Below, piece by piece: positions 40,974 to 47,861 of a DNA stretch of 47,861 bases. The stretch comes from Clostridia bacterium (lineage in GTDB: Bacteria; Bacillota; Clostridia; Christensenellales; SZUA-584): the NCBI GenBank assembly GCA_003249555.1, contig QKIQ01000073.1, positions 1-47,861 of the forward strand, read 5' to 3'. Below the pieces are notes generated by a model. It had not been told where the DNA came from, searched no databases, and worked only from the letters and a program-made list of their open reading frames with translations. The position numbers and the translations under genes were made by a program. How positions within the stretch are numbered: position 1 is the first letter of the stretch; each line of letters begins with the position of its first letter.

Positions 40974-42301
40974 GTCTGCACCTCCTGAAGCTTGGCAACG
41001 GTCGCCACGCTCGCACCGTTTTCCAGCAGCGTATCGGCCAAACCCCCGGAGACGCCGCCCACCTGCATAAACTTGCCCGTTTCGGCTTCAAACCGATATA
41101 GCGTATGGGCCTGCACCACGCCGTCCCGAACGCCTGTCGCTTCCACGATCTCCATGATGCGGCGTGTCCCGTCCGGGAACTGGCGTTTGAACACCATGAT
41201 GGGAAACGCCTCGGCCACGAAGCCCATGAGAATATTCGTGGAAATGTTGGTGCCCGACATTTGGCACATAGAGAGAATACGTCCATACGCTTTTCTTGCG
41301 GAATTGGCGTGCAGGCTGGTCACAACGACGTGTCCGGTGCGGGCCGCCTCCTGTGCGGTCATGGCCTCCGCGCCGCGCATTTCCGCCACGGCAATGATGT
41401 CGGGGCTAAACCGCATCGCCTTTCTTAAAAGGTCATTCATGTCTACATCGGCGTTCGGCAGGTCTGACGGACGGATACAGGTGTGGATGACGCGGTTCTG
41501 CGCGTTGCCCTGATCGTCCGTGCTGAACAAATCCAACTCGCGCGTTTCCTCTATGGTGTAGATTCGTTTGTTTGTATCCGCCGCGCCTAAAAGATAGGAA
41601 ATATCGGTGGTCTTGCCGCTTCCGGTTTTGCCCGCCAGACCTACTGATACACCGTAGTTGATACAAAGCGTGAGAAAATCCAGCATCTCCGGCGCGGCTG
41701 TCCGCCACTCCACAAGCTGCTGCTTGGTGATGCGTGCCATGCGCTGGCGGCGAATGGAAAACACCGCACCGCTGCGCCGGTCGGTGATGGGTGGAATCAT
41801 GGCCGATATACGAACGCCCTGTGTAATATAGCTGTCCACAATAGGGTTCGTGCCATCCAACACCAGCCCGCCCAGGCGCACCATTTTGCGCAGGGTATCC
41901 TCGGCATGTTGTGGCGAAAGAAAACGCTCCGGAGCTTTATGCCAGCCGGAGCGCGTGACGATCTCAATGTCCCGCCAGCTATTGCCGTTGATTTCCTCGA
42001 TGTCGGGATCGGAAATGTATTTATCCAGAAAGCCGAAGCCCGCCATATCGCCATACAGCCTGTCGGCTAGCGCCTGCGCGGACATCCCGCCCACGCGGAG
42101 CTGATGAGCGGTCACATACTCGCCAATCAGCCGCTTGACGGCCTCCGACGCGGATTTTTCGGTGACGCTCCGGGCAAGCGTTTCTGCGTGATCCTTGGAA
42201 ATATCAGTGCGAACCTGCTCCAGCACGGCTTCGTATGCGTCCTTTTCCTGAGTGACGGCCTTCTGTTTTTCATAGGCCAGCTCACGAAGTGTCCGACTCA
42301 T
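40970..42301 (-). CDS. cpaF: CpaF/TadA secretion ATPase
   Basis: This 443-aa protein is the hexameric motor of the Tad pilus. Walker A GKTGSGKTT is at 224-232, 'IEETREL' (Asp/Glu box) near 250, Walker B-type 'PDIIAVAEMRGAEA' near 304-317 and 'TGHVVVTSLHA' (His box) near 325. The N-terminal helical domain (1-110) includes 'DPDIEEINGN', the usual CpaF signature. It overlaps the tadZ-like gene by 4 bases at its start and tadB at its end. Confidence 0.93.
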   Translation of the reverse strand: MSRTLRELAYEKQKAVTQEKDAYEAVLEQVRTDISKDHAETLARSVTEKSASEAVKRLIGEYVTAHQLRVGGMSAQALADRLYGDMAGFGFLDKYISDPDIEEINGNSWRDIEIVTRSGWHKAPERFLSPQHAEDTLRKMVRLGGLVLDGTNPIVDSYITQGVRISAMIPPITDRRSGAVFSIRRQRMARITKQQLVEWRTAAPEMLDFLTLCINYGVSVGLAGKTGSGKTTDISYLLGAADTNKRIYTIEETRELDLFSTDDQGNAQNRVIHTCIRPSDLPNADVDMNDLLRKAMRFSPDIIAVAEMRGAEAMTAQEAARTGHVVVTSLHANSARKAYGRILSMCQMSGTNISTNILMGFVAEAFPIMVFKRQFPDGTRRIMEIVEATGVRDGVVQAHTLYRFEAETGKFMQVGGVSGGLADTLLENGASVATVAKLQEVQT

Positions 42302-43017
42302 ACTTTCACCTCCCGCAGCATCCCGAATATTTTCTGTACCTGTTTGGCGTACCGCGCTGCGGCCGGCGTCGTACCAGCATCCGCACCGTCCTGCCGGAAT
42401 TCCCTTACATACGGCAGCGCCGCGACGAACCGCATATCCGCCGCTTTCTCCGCAACGGACAGATCATGCTGTCCGTCCGCCATTGCCGCAACGGGCAGCA
42501 CGCGGCCTGCCGCATCCATGGCTTCAAGGAAGGGCTTGACGGCATTAAACCAGCATACGCCCTGAACGTTCGGCGCGATGGGGATAATGATCTTGTCCGC
42601 ACCGGATAGCGCGACGGGTACGAAGGGGTCTGTGCGTTGCCCCGACAGATCAAGGACGACCGTATCCGCCAGCGCAGCGCAGCGGTCCACAAAGTCTCTC
42701 GCCGGGGCGGTCGCATCCAACCCCAACTCGTAGGACAGGTATTCGTCCTGCGAGGTCAGCCCCGCATAGAAGAGCCGTTTTACTTTGGGATGCTGGTGCA
42801 AATACCTGGCGGCGTCATCCGCGCCCATGCCCGATATGGCTTTGCCAAGCGATGTTTCAGCGCTGAGCTTCTTCCCGTTTATCCGCGCGGGAAGTGTCGG
42901 CTGTGTCAGGTCGGTGTCGAGGATGGCTGTGATTCCCTGCTTGCAAAAAATCCGTCCCAACGCGTCGGCCAGTGTGCTTTTACCCGTGCCGTCGCGTCCC
43001 CATATGGCGAAAACCAT
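42298..43017 (-). CDS. TadZ/CpaE-like ParA-type ATPase
   Basis: This 239-aa protein has a Walker A 'GRDGTGKST' near residues 7-15 and 'DTVVLDLSGQR' as the Walker B region, followed by 'DKIIIPIAPNVQG'. It belongs to the MinD/ParA-like group; in Tad loci the equivalent (TadZ/CpaE) places the pilus. ATG 43017 follows the cpaB stop by one base, with GGAGGTG upstream. A longer frame upstream has no support. Confidence 0.8.
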   Translation of the reverse strand: MVFAIWGRDGTGKSTLADALGRIFCKQGITAILDTDLTQPTLPARINGKKLSAETSLGKAISGMGADDAARYLHQHPKVKRLFYAGLTSQDEYLSYELGLDATAPARDFVDRCAALADTVVLDLSGQRTDPFVPVALSGADKIIIPIAPNVQGVCWFNAVKPFLEAMDAAGRVLPVAAMADGQHDLSVAEKAADMRFVAALPYVREFRQDGADAGTTPAAARYAKQVQKIFGMLREVKV

Positions 43018-43018
43018 A

Positions 43019-43789
43019 TCAGTCCACCTCCGTTCCCACCAGCACGCTATCGGGCACATAATCCGAAACCGCGTTTCCACGGGCGACAAACGCGAGATGA
43101 ATAGCGCCCGCTTGCTCCAGCTCGGCCAGTTTCAGCGCCTGTTCCTCGGTGGCGTAAAAAGAGATGGTAACGGGTAACGTATTCTTTGTATCCTCATCCG
43201 GCTGTGCCTCCACGCTGGCTTCTGCACCGGTACTCGTCGTGACCATGCACACCTCAATACGTGCAAGTGCCGGATCAATATATGCGCCGGAAACAGTGGT
43301 ATCCTGCGCTTCGCCCGGCTCCACACCCAGCGTTTGGTTGACGGTGCCCTGCGGAATGGCGATGACGCTCACAATATCTCCGGGCAGCAGCCGCCCGGAC
43401 ACGCCGGAGGCCAGAGACGGCAAGGTGATGGATATCACCATTTTGCCTTTATCAGTACCTGCCGAAAAAAGATTTTGTTCCGCAAGCGTGGCGGCAAGCT
43501 TTTCGTTCGTAAGATAATCCCCGGCGTACAGGTTGGCCGCTGCGAATTTGCCGACAACCGACGACAGTTCGCACATGCCGTTCTCCACAAGATTTTTCGG
43601 TACACTCACTGTCTCCACCATATCGGCGGTGATCTGCGTCCCTTCGCTGACGGCCTGTGTCATGCGCAGGACGCTCACTGTCTCGCTTTCTCTACTTCCC
43701 GTCAGCGCGGGCAACGCGACAAAAGCGAACAGCAGCGCCAGCACAATGCAAAAGATTCCAATGACGAATCTGTTTCTGAGTATTTTCAT
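43019..43789 (-). CDS. cpaB: CpaB/RcpC-like SAF-domain protein
   Basis: This 256-aa protein has an N-terminal membrane helix (about 8-30), a SAF domain (about 38-105: 'VSEGTQITADMVETVSVPKN', 'AANLYAGDYLTNEKL') and a CpaB C-terminal domain with 'SGRLLPGDIVSVIAI' near 130-145. CpaB-type proteins assemble the periplasmic or wall part of Tad pili. ATG 43789 has AGGAGG 9 bases upstream. It opens the pilus operon directly after the partition genes. Confidence 0.87.
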   Translation of the reverse strand: MKILRNRFVIGIFCIVLALLFAFVALPALTGSRESETVSVLRMTQAVSEGTQITADMVETVSVPKNLVENGMCELSSVVGKFAAANLYAGDYLTNEKLAATLAEQNLFSAGTDKGKMVISITLPSLASGVSGRLLPGDIVSVIAIPQGTVNQTLGVEPGEAQDTTVSGAYIDPALARIEVCMVTTSTGAEASVEAQPDEDTKNTLPVTISFYATEEQALKLAELEQAGAIHLAFVARGNAVSDYVPDSVLVGTEVD

Positions 43790-43821
43790 GTTCTGAATAA
43801 CCTCCTAAGTTCTATTGATTG

Positions 43822-43855
43822 CCTGCCGATATTTTTTTTCGGCAGGTACGGCAGG
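43822..43855. repeat. CCTGCCG inverted and direct repeats between parB2 and cpaB
   Basis: CCTGCCGA (43822-43829) pairs with TCGGCAGG (43839-43846), and CGGCAGG repeats at 43849-43855. A T-run fills the loop on the plus strand. A matching CGGCAGG/CCTGCCG hairpin lies before parA1 (1797-1816). It may be a terminator; a partition role is only a possibility. The adjoining 43856-43939 is G-rich on the plus strand and has no gene. Confidence 0.45.
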
Positions 43856-43939
43856 TTTTGAGGGGGTGGGGTGCGGGGAGGGGAAACCGACAGCCGCACT
43901 CCGGCCCGCAGACAGGCAGACTGCCCCCTTGTTAGTCGT

Positions 43940-44860
43940 TTACCGTTCCATATCCCGCTGCCGCTTGCGGTATAGCTCCAATGCCTTGATAATGGTATCC
44001 TCAATCTTCTGAGCGGGCGTCCCCGGTGGGAAATACTTGCTGATACGCTCCCTAGGCATTTTGAATTGTTCCTTCTGGTTGGGCTTTTCCTCGGATAAGA
44101 TGGAGAGGATGACGTCCTCGTTGAGCCGCCCCTCCTGCGAAAATTGCTTCATCTTAATAGCCTGGGCCAGCGACGGGGTGCAGTCCTCGCTTTCCATGGT
44201 ATCAAACAGGGTTTTTTGTTGCTCTTTCGGCAGGTAGGAGATTTCCACGGCGGGCCGGAAAGCAATTTTACCCTCGTCCACCATGCCCAGCATGGGAGGC
44301 TCAAGCTCGGTCAAGCGGATATATCGGTGGACTTGATTACGGCTTTCACCTGCTTCTTGTGCTATTTTTTCGTCGGTACGCAACTTTGTCCCCAATGGGG
44401 ACGAAGTTAAATCTGTCCTTTGCCCTTGCCTGTTCATGGCTTCCAGCTTCATTTTATATGCAAACGCTTTTTCAGAGGGCAGGATGCGTTCGCGCTGCAA
44501 GTTGCTGTCCACCATAATGATCGTGGCTTCATCGTCAGTCAGGCTGCGGACGATACAGGGGATGGCTTCAATGCCCGCAAGCTCACTTGCCGCCTTGCGC
44601 CGGTGCCCGGCCACCATTTCATACCCGCCGCCCTCTTTGGGACGCACCAGGGCGGGAACCAGCACGCCGTATTCCTTGACGCTCTGCGCCATTTCCTGCA
44701 TGGCCTCGTCCATCCGCACCTTAAAGGGATGGTTGGGAAAGCCACTGATTTCGGCAAGCGGTATCTGCATGACCTTCTCGCGCTGCGCGTCGTCGCGTTC
44801 CTCCTGCGTGGAAAACAGGTCATCTACTGAGGGCAGGTTTAGCTTTAGTTCTTTCGCCAC
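43940..44860 (-). CDS. parB: ParB/Spo0J-family partition protein (copy 2)
   Basis: This 306-aa protein is the ICE backbone ParB. The ParB N-terminal domain has 'FPNHPFKVR', the 'VAGHRRK' box near residue 85 and '[16 protein letters not shown]'; a helix-turn-helix follows at about 160-190. The start is GTG 44860 with AAAGGAGG 9 bases upstream; a longer frame to 44926 lacks a ribosome site. It overlaps parA2 by 41 bases. A 27-base near-palindrome lies at about codon 155. It ends in Asp-Met-Glu-Arg. Confidence 0.93.
   Translation of the reverse strand: MAKELKLNLPSVDDLFSTQEERDDAQREKVMQIPLAEISGFPNHPFKVRMDEAMQEMAQSVKEYGVLVPALVRPKEGGGYEMVAGHRRKAASELAGIEAIPCIVRSLTDDEATIIMVDSNLQRERILPSEKAFAYKMKLEAMNRQGQRTDLTSSPLGTKLRTDEKIAQEAGESRNQVHRYIRLTELEPPMLGMVDEGKIAFRPAVEISYLPKEQQKTLFDTMESEDCTPSLAQAIKMKQFSQEGRLNEDVILSILSEEKPNQKEQFKMPRERISKYFPPGTPAQKIEDTIIKALELYRKRQRDMER
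44382..44408. repeat. 27-base near-palindrome inside parB copy 2 (candidate parS)
   Basis: AACTTTGTCCCCA and TGGGGACGAAGTT pair around one central A with a single mismatch. It lies at the same place in the gene as the palindrome in parB copy 1, although the encoded residues differ. Confidence 0.55.
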
Positions 44861-45641
44861 CTGAATCCACCTCCTTTGCAAACGCGGCATACGCCTGGGA
44901 CACCTTGCCGTTTTTATCGTAGGCAAAGATACTCTTGCCTGCGGCGGTGGTTTCAGCGGCCTTAACGCCGATGGGGATTTCCGCTTTGAAAATCCTCAGC
45001 ACACTTCCGTAGCCCTGCCTGAGCGTGTCCGCCGTGGTACGGGCAAGGTTGGTGCGCATGTCCGCCAGCGTGAGCAAGATGCCCTCCACCTTCAGATGAG
45101 GATTGATTTGCTTTCGTACCTTGCCAATGGTGCGCATGAGCTGCGTCATGCCCTTAGCGGGAAGGTAGTGGGCCTGAACGGGAATGATAACGCTGTCCGC
45201 CGCCGCCAGCGCATTGATGGTTATCATTCCTAGCGACGGCATGCAGTCGATGAGGACGTAATCATATTCGCGCTTGATGTCCTCAAGGTAGGTGCGCAGC
45301 GTAAATTCCCGGCTCATGGCGTTGACCAGCGTCATTTCCATGGCCGACAGCTCGATGCCCGACGGGATGAGGTCAATGCCTTCGTCGTGGTGCAGTACAC
45401 CTTCCTTTAGGGCGATGGGTTCGTCATTCATGACCTTTTCCATGAGGTCGGCAAGCGTGACGGGCAGATTGTCCTGATCCGGCCAGCCGAGAGAGGTGGT
45501 CAGATCGGCCTGGGGGTCCGCGTCCACCAGCAGCACCTTTTTCCCCAGCATAGCAAGGCCGATGCCGAGATTCGCCGCCGTGGTGGTTTTCCCGACGCCG
45601 CCCTTTTGGTTGGCAATGGCGATCACCTTGGTTTCCGACAT
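44820..45641 (-). CDS. parA: ParA-family partition ATPase (copy 2)
   Basis: This 273-aa Soj/ParA ATPase has the Walker A KGGVGKTT near residues 12-19, 'DADPQADLT' near 41 and '[11 protein letters not shown]' near 125. ATG 45641 has AAAGGAGG 9 bases upstream, preferred over an in-frame start 7 codons earlier. It is the first gene of a parA-parB-pilus series. It resembles ParA copy 1 throughout but is GC-richer. Confidence 0.95.
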   Translation of the reverse strand: MSETKVIAIANQKGGVGKTTTAANLGIGLAMLGKKVLLVDADPQADLTTSLGWPDQDNLPVTLADLMEKVMNDEPIALKEGVLHHDEGIDLIPSGIELSAMEMTLVNAMSREFTLRTYLEDIKREYDYVLIDCMPSLGMITINALAAADSVIIPVQAHYLPAKGMTQLMRTIGKVRKQINPHLKVEGILLTLADMRTNLARTTADTLRQGYGSVLRIFKAEIPIGVKAAETTAAGKSIFAYDKNGKVSQAYAAFAKEVDSGGERTKAKPALSR

Positions 45642-45715
45642 TGCGGGTTTCCTCCTTTTCATAGATTTAGCCGCCCACGATGAAGCGGACGGCTATGTAA
45701 CGGAGGAATATAAAA

Positions 45716-45746
45716 AACCGCCTATTCTCAAAAGAGAACAGACGGC
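45716..45746 (-). terminator. Leader hairpin with U-tract before parA2
   Basis: On the minus strand an imperfect stem (CCGTCTGTTCTC against GAGAATAGGCGG, loop TTTT) is followed by TTTTTTATATT. It lies after the 58-aa gene and about 60 bases before the parA2 ribosome site. A second GC-rich stem (GCCGTCCGC/GTGGGCGGC, roughly 45671-45695) follows. Edges are given to within one or two bases. Confidence 0.55.
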
Positions 45747-45761
45747 CTATGTGTGAAGGGT

Positions 45762-45938
45762 TTATGCGACTTTAATTCTTTTCGTCCGGGCGCTCATTAC
45801 CTTAGCCAGAACCTCGTTTACCACATCAGGGCAGTAGCCTTTTTCCCGAATCAGCTTATTGCGATAGTCGTTCAGGCTATGTAAAACGATCTGCCATTCA
45901 GCTTCGCTCAGATAGATTCTTGTTTTTTTATTCTTCAT
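45762..45938 (-). CDS. 58-aa conserved ICE protein (paralogue of the 63-aa protein at 11452)
   Basis: The frame starts at ATG 45938 with AGGAGG about 7 bases upstream and ends with TAA at 45762. The core 'VLHSLNDYRNKLIREKG...VVNEVLAKVM' matches the 63-aa protein at 11452-11643. The N-terminus is lysine-rich and the peptide appears to be two helices. Function unknown; the pair lies near opposite ends of the ICE segment seen here. Confidence 0.72.
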   Translation of the reverse strand: MKNKKTRIYLSEAEWQIVLHSLNDYRNKLIREKGYCPDVVNEVLAKVMSARTKRIKVA

Positions 45939-46012
45939 GGCGTATCCCTCCTGTCAAAACATATCTTTGCTTTCATTGTGTAACGGAAAAATGTGCTTTG
46001 CAAGTCTACAAA

Positions 46013-46043
46013 AGCCGCTTGCCCGAAAACAGGGCAAACGGCT
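46013..46043 (-). terminator. Hairpin before the 58-aa gene
   Basis: Arms 46013-46024 and 46032-46043 form a 12-bp stem (one G-U on the minus strand), followed by TTTGTAG. It lies just after the 182-aa HTH gene (stop 46050) and 75 bases before the 58-aa gene. Confidence 0.55.
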
Positions 46044-46049
46044 ATGTGC

Positions 46050-46598
46050 TCAACTTTGCAATTCACGCTCATACAGATAGCTGATAACGCTCTTTTTCTG
46101 CATGAGATATGTAGAACGGTAATTGATGTGTTTTACTTTTCCGTCTTTGCACCATGAGAGAATTACGGAAATGGAATGTCCCGTAATCTGCCGAAGCTGC
46201 TGTGCAGTCATCATATCGGGATATTCGGCAAATTGTTGCCCGAGATAGCGCAGATAATCTTTAACCTCATTCTTTCCTTTGAGTTTGTAGCTGTCTTTAT
46301 AAATTCCGTTTCGCGGTATTTTCTTGCGCTGTCGTTGTTCTGCCCTCAAAAAAGGATTATCGAAATGCTTCGGGAGGAAATATTTCGAGGGGTTTGCATC
46401 CCGATCTTCCAAGAATGAAACAACGTCTATCGTCTTGATTTTATAGCGACGCGTTTTCTTCTTTGAGGCAACACACGGGATAAGTCCATTATCATGGTAA
46501 TACTTTGCTGTCTGTTTGCTGATATGGCATATCCTATAAAGCTGGTCTTTTGATACTACTTCGGGATAACTTTTCATCAAAAAGCTATAATCAGACAT
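46050..46598 (-). CDS. Tandem-HTH DNA-binding protein (excisionase-like)
   Basis: This 182-aa basic protein appears to have two helix-turn-helix units: an N-terminal MerR/excisionase-like one ('VSKDQLYRICHISKQTAKYYHDNGLIP', about 15-45) and a C-terminal one ('MTAQQLRQITGHSISVILSWCKDGKVKHI', about 130-160). Each is followed by a short wing. ATG 46598 has GAGAGGTG upstream; a GTG three codons earlier is less likely. With its neighbour it is the gene pair next to attR, so a role as recombination directionality factor or regulator is likely but inferred. Confidence 0.7.
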   Translation of the reverse strand: MSDYSFLMKSYPEVVSKDQLYRICHISKQTAKYYHDNGLIPCVASKKKTRRYKIKTIDVVSFLEDRDANPSKYFLPKHFDNPFLRAEQRQRKKIPRNGIYKDSYKLKGKNEVKDYLRYLGQQFAEYPDMMTAQQLRQITGHSISVILSWCKDGKVKHINYRSTYLMQKKSVISYLYERELQS

Positions 46599-46599
46599 G

Positions 46600-47169
46600 C
46601 TAAGCACCTCTCTTTGACAAGAAGCGAATAAAGAGCTGAGTGTACTCCTGCTCCTGCTCTTTATGTAAGGCAGTTTTTCGGGCTATACTGCGATAATATG
46701 GACTTGCGAGAAAATCAATAAAAGAATCTTTTGTTATGAGGGTCCCTTTGCCTCGCCGTGGTGATTTGATGCGTTGATTTTTATAACAAAGGGCTTTCAA
46801 ATCATTGCGTATAATCCAATTATTTATAGTCGTCTTAACATATCCGGTGAACTGCTTTACATCAGAAGTTCGAAGCACGTTAGGATATGCCTTTAGCTGC
46901 TTCTTAAAATAGCGGCGCAAGGCTTCAACATACTCATTCTCTAATTCGTTAAAGCGCATTTGTTCATATTGATATAGCAAGATATCGACGGTTTTGATTT
47001 TTTGCCTTTTTCCTTCAAACGTGTTTGTATATTCATAAGGAATCTTACCTTGCTTTTCGAGGCTATAGGCTTTTGATTCACAAATGCCCAAGATAACAGC
47101 CATCTCTTTCCGAGTGACATACTCAGGATAATGGTGGACCATTGAACTAAAATATTCGTTGAAATTCAT
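46600..47169 (-). CDS. Tandem-HTH DNA-binding protein (paralogue of its neighbour)
   Basis: This 189-aa basic protein repeats the layout of the gene downstream: 'VTRKEMAVILGICESKAYSLEKQGKIPYEY' near 15-45 and 'LRTSDVKQFTGYVKTTINNWIIRNDLKAL' near 100-130. The middle 'KRQKIKTVDILLYQYE' matches 'TRRYKIKTIDVVSFLE' of its neighbour, so the two arose by duplication. ATG 47169 is chosen; a GTG three codons upstream is possible, and the ribosome site is weak. It is the first ICE gene inside the right border. Confidence 0.68.
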   Translation of the reverse strand: MNFNEYFSSMVHHYPEYVTRKEMAVILGICESKAYSLEKQGKIPYEYTNTFEGKRQKIKTVDILLYQYEQMRFNELENEYVEALRRYFKKQLKAYPNVLRTSDVKQFTGYVKTTINNWIIRNDLKALCYKNQRIKSPRRGKGTLITKDSFIDFLASPYYRSIARKTALHKEQEQEYTQLFIRFLSKRGA

Positions 47170-47251
47170 ATGCTTCACTCACTTTCTTTAGTTTGTCAAC
47201 GGCAAGTGGTGAAACAAATTTCTGAGCGTTAATTCTGATAGAAATCTCGGT

Positions 47252-47272
47252 AGTTCTATCCGAGTTCTATCC
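47252..47272. repeat. 10-base direct repeats near the right ICE end
   Basis: AGTTCTATCC occurs at 47252-47261 and 47263-47272, one helical turn apart, with a related GATAGAA in the opposite orientation at 47237. This is the look of an arm-type site for an integrase or excisionase. Confidence 0.45.
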
Positions 47273-47357
47273 AAAACGGGTCAAAATCCGGTTTTTTGAG
47301 CCTTATTCGAACTTTGCCCGTGTGGTGCGGGAAAGCAGGTTTTTTTCGCAAAAGCGC

Positions 47358-47386
47358 TTGATTTCCCTGGGTTTTTAAAGTATAAT
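47358..47386 (+). promoter_or_regulatory. Outward promoter at the right ICE end
   Basis: -35 TTGATT (47358-47363) and a perfect -10 TATAAT (47381-47386) are 17 bases apart and point across attR. When integrated it would transcribe the tRNA fragment and host DNA; in the excised circle it would read into the other end of the ICE. The rest of 47170-47429 has no gene. Confidence 0.6.
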
Positions 47387-47429
47387 AACTTCCGCTAACC
47401 AACAGTAATTTCGGTTGGGGTGGGAACAC

Positions 47430-47487
47430 TCGAAATGCGTTTGTCGGGGAACCGGCACGTGGGTTCGAATCCCACCTTCTCCGCCAA
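47430..47487 (+). tRNA. tRNA-Ser 3' fragment (from anticodon loop CTCGAAA to CCA): attR
   Basis: From 47430 the sequence reads as the 3' part of a class II tRNA: anticodon loop CTCGAAA (anticodon CGA, Ser), a long variable arm (about 47442-47459), T-stem GTGGG/CCCAC with loop TTCGAAT (47460-47476), acceptor strand CTTCTCC, discriminator G and CCA. The matching anticodon-stem, D-arm and 5' acceptor strand are absent upstream (no GGAGAAG in place), so this is not a whole tRNA. Tyrosine-recombinase elements often insert in the anticodon loop and leave exactly such a fragment at the far end. Confidence 0.78.
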
Positions 47488-47498
47488 AATTTGTCTGA

Positions 47499-47522
47499 AA
47501 AGTCCGGTTTTGCCGGGCTTTT
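47499..47522 (+). terminator. Terminator downstream of the tRNA-Ser fragment
   Basis: AAAAGTCCGG and CCGGGCTTTT pair (one G-U) around a 5-base loop just downstream of the CCA end, the usual place for a tRNA gene terminator. It belongs to the chromosome side of attR. Confidence 0.55.
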
Positions 47523-47584
47523 CGTCGTTTTACGCCCGTTTTCTCAGCTTTTCATACAATAGATAAGATATCAATTATTGATTA

Positions 47585-47861
47585 TTAAACATTTGTTAAC
47601 ATACCGTTTGCATGAAAGTAAGCAACCCCCCAACTCCCCATAGCGTTTATCACTTCACAGAACTTCTCTCCAAGAGGTGTTAACGAGTACTCAACTTTCG
47701 GAGGGATAACGGTGTAAACTTCACGATGAACGACCCCGTCCTGTTCAAGCTCCTTCAGTTGACGGTTCAATGTTGCTTGAGTACAAGGAATGAGTCGGTC
47801 TAATTCATTGAACCTCTTAATTCCCTGTTGAAGATGCCAGAAGATTAACAGCTTCCATTTA
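47585..47861 (-). CDS. HxlR-family winged-helix regulator (partial, host chromosome)
   Basis: The frame is open to the window edge and gives at least 91 residues of an HxlR-type regulator: '[10 protein letters not shown]', '[29 protein letters not shown]', '[21 protein letters not shown]'. HxlR proteins are small dimeric DNA-binding regulators, often redox or aldehyde responsive. The N-terminus with its usual Cys lies outside the window. Its position beyond attR suggests an ordinary host gene. Confidence 0.85.
   Translation of the reverse strand, partial: KWKLLIFWHLQQGIKRFNELDRLIPCTQATLNRQLKELEQDGVVHREVYTVIPPKVEYSLTPLGEKFCEVINAMGSWGVAYFHANGMLTNV

Noticed and set aside
46050..47178. Integrase for the ICE
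   Set aside because: The two proteins near attR are HTH proteins without the tyrosine-recombinase R-H-R-Y residues or a serine-recombinase domain; the integrase is probably at the other end.
1..47861. CRISPR arrays and rRNA genes
   Set aside because: No regularly spaced repeats and no rRNA-like stretches were seen; the only tRNA-like sequence is the tRNA-Ser fragment.

Overview
The window is a stack of mobile DNA in a Gram-positive anaerobe, most likely class Clostridia (Bacillota). The evidence is strong AGGAGG-type ribosome sites and a gene set typical of clostridial integrative conjugative elements (ICEs): a very large SNF2/N6-methylase protein, TnpV, PcfB, DUF3846, DUF3848, DUF4320 and DUF6133. 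Almost every ICE gene lies on the minus strand, so the element reads from right to left. At the far right (about 47430-47487) is the 3' part of a tRNA-Ser, cut in the anticodon loop. I read it as the right attachment site (attR). Beyond it is host chromosome with a partial HxlR-family regulator gene.

Going leftwards from attR: two tandem-HTH proteins; a 58-aa protein; parA/parB copy 2; a complete Tad (type IVb) pilus locus (cpaB, tadZ-like, cpaF, tadB, tadC, Flp-like pilin, two TadE-like pseudopilins, a CARDB-repeat secreted protein, an A24 prepilin peptidase), interrupted by an AT-rich cargo pair (tandem P-II-like protein plus DUF1538 permease); a run of large-polyvalent/YodL-type proteins; the 2888-aa SNF2/methylase protein; small accessory proteins including an HTH-HipA-like fusion; a MOBP relaxase with MobC and a candidate oriT; PcfB; an ArdC-like protein; and virD4 (coupling ATPase).

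virD4 stops abruptly just after its Walker B motif, near 10176. The left 10 kb looks like a second, smaller mobilizable element (IME) inserted there: parA/parB copy 1, a PHP-domain/ABC-type ATPase (possible defence gene), a MobV relaxase with a canonical nic-type oriT, a RepA-like ATPase with a small Cys-rich leader gene, and a single-chain restriction-modification-like fusion (HsdR_N, HsdM, HsdS-like TRD). The rest of virD4 and the VirB-type channel genes would lie left of the window.

The main unusual signals are: (1) at least 14 unrelated ICE proteins end in Glu-Arg, written with all six Arg codons, which looks like a shared C-terminal tag; (2) a complete tnpV gene with its own strong ribosome site nested in another frame of the giant SNF2 gene; (3) both parB genes contain a long palindrome at the same place in the gene, possible embedded parS sites; (4) a recognisable pMV158-type nic with hairpin upstream of MobV; (5) an IME-in-ICE nest that breaks virD4; and (6) hairpins, several with U-tracts, placed just before many genes.
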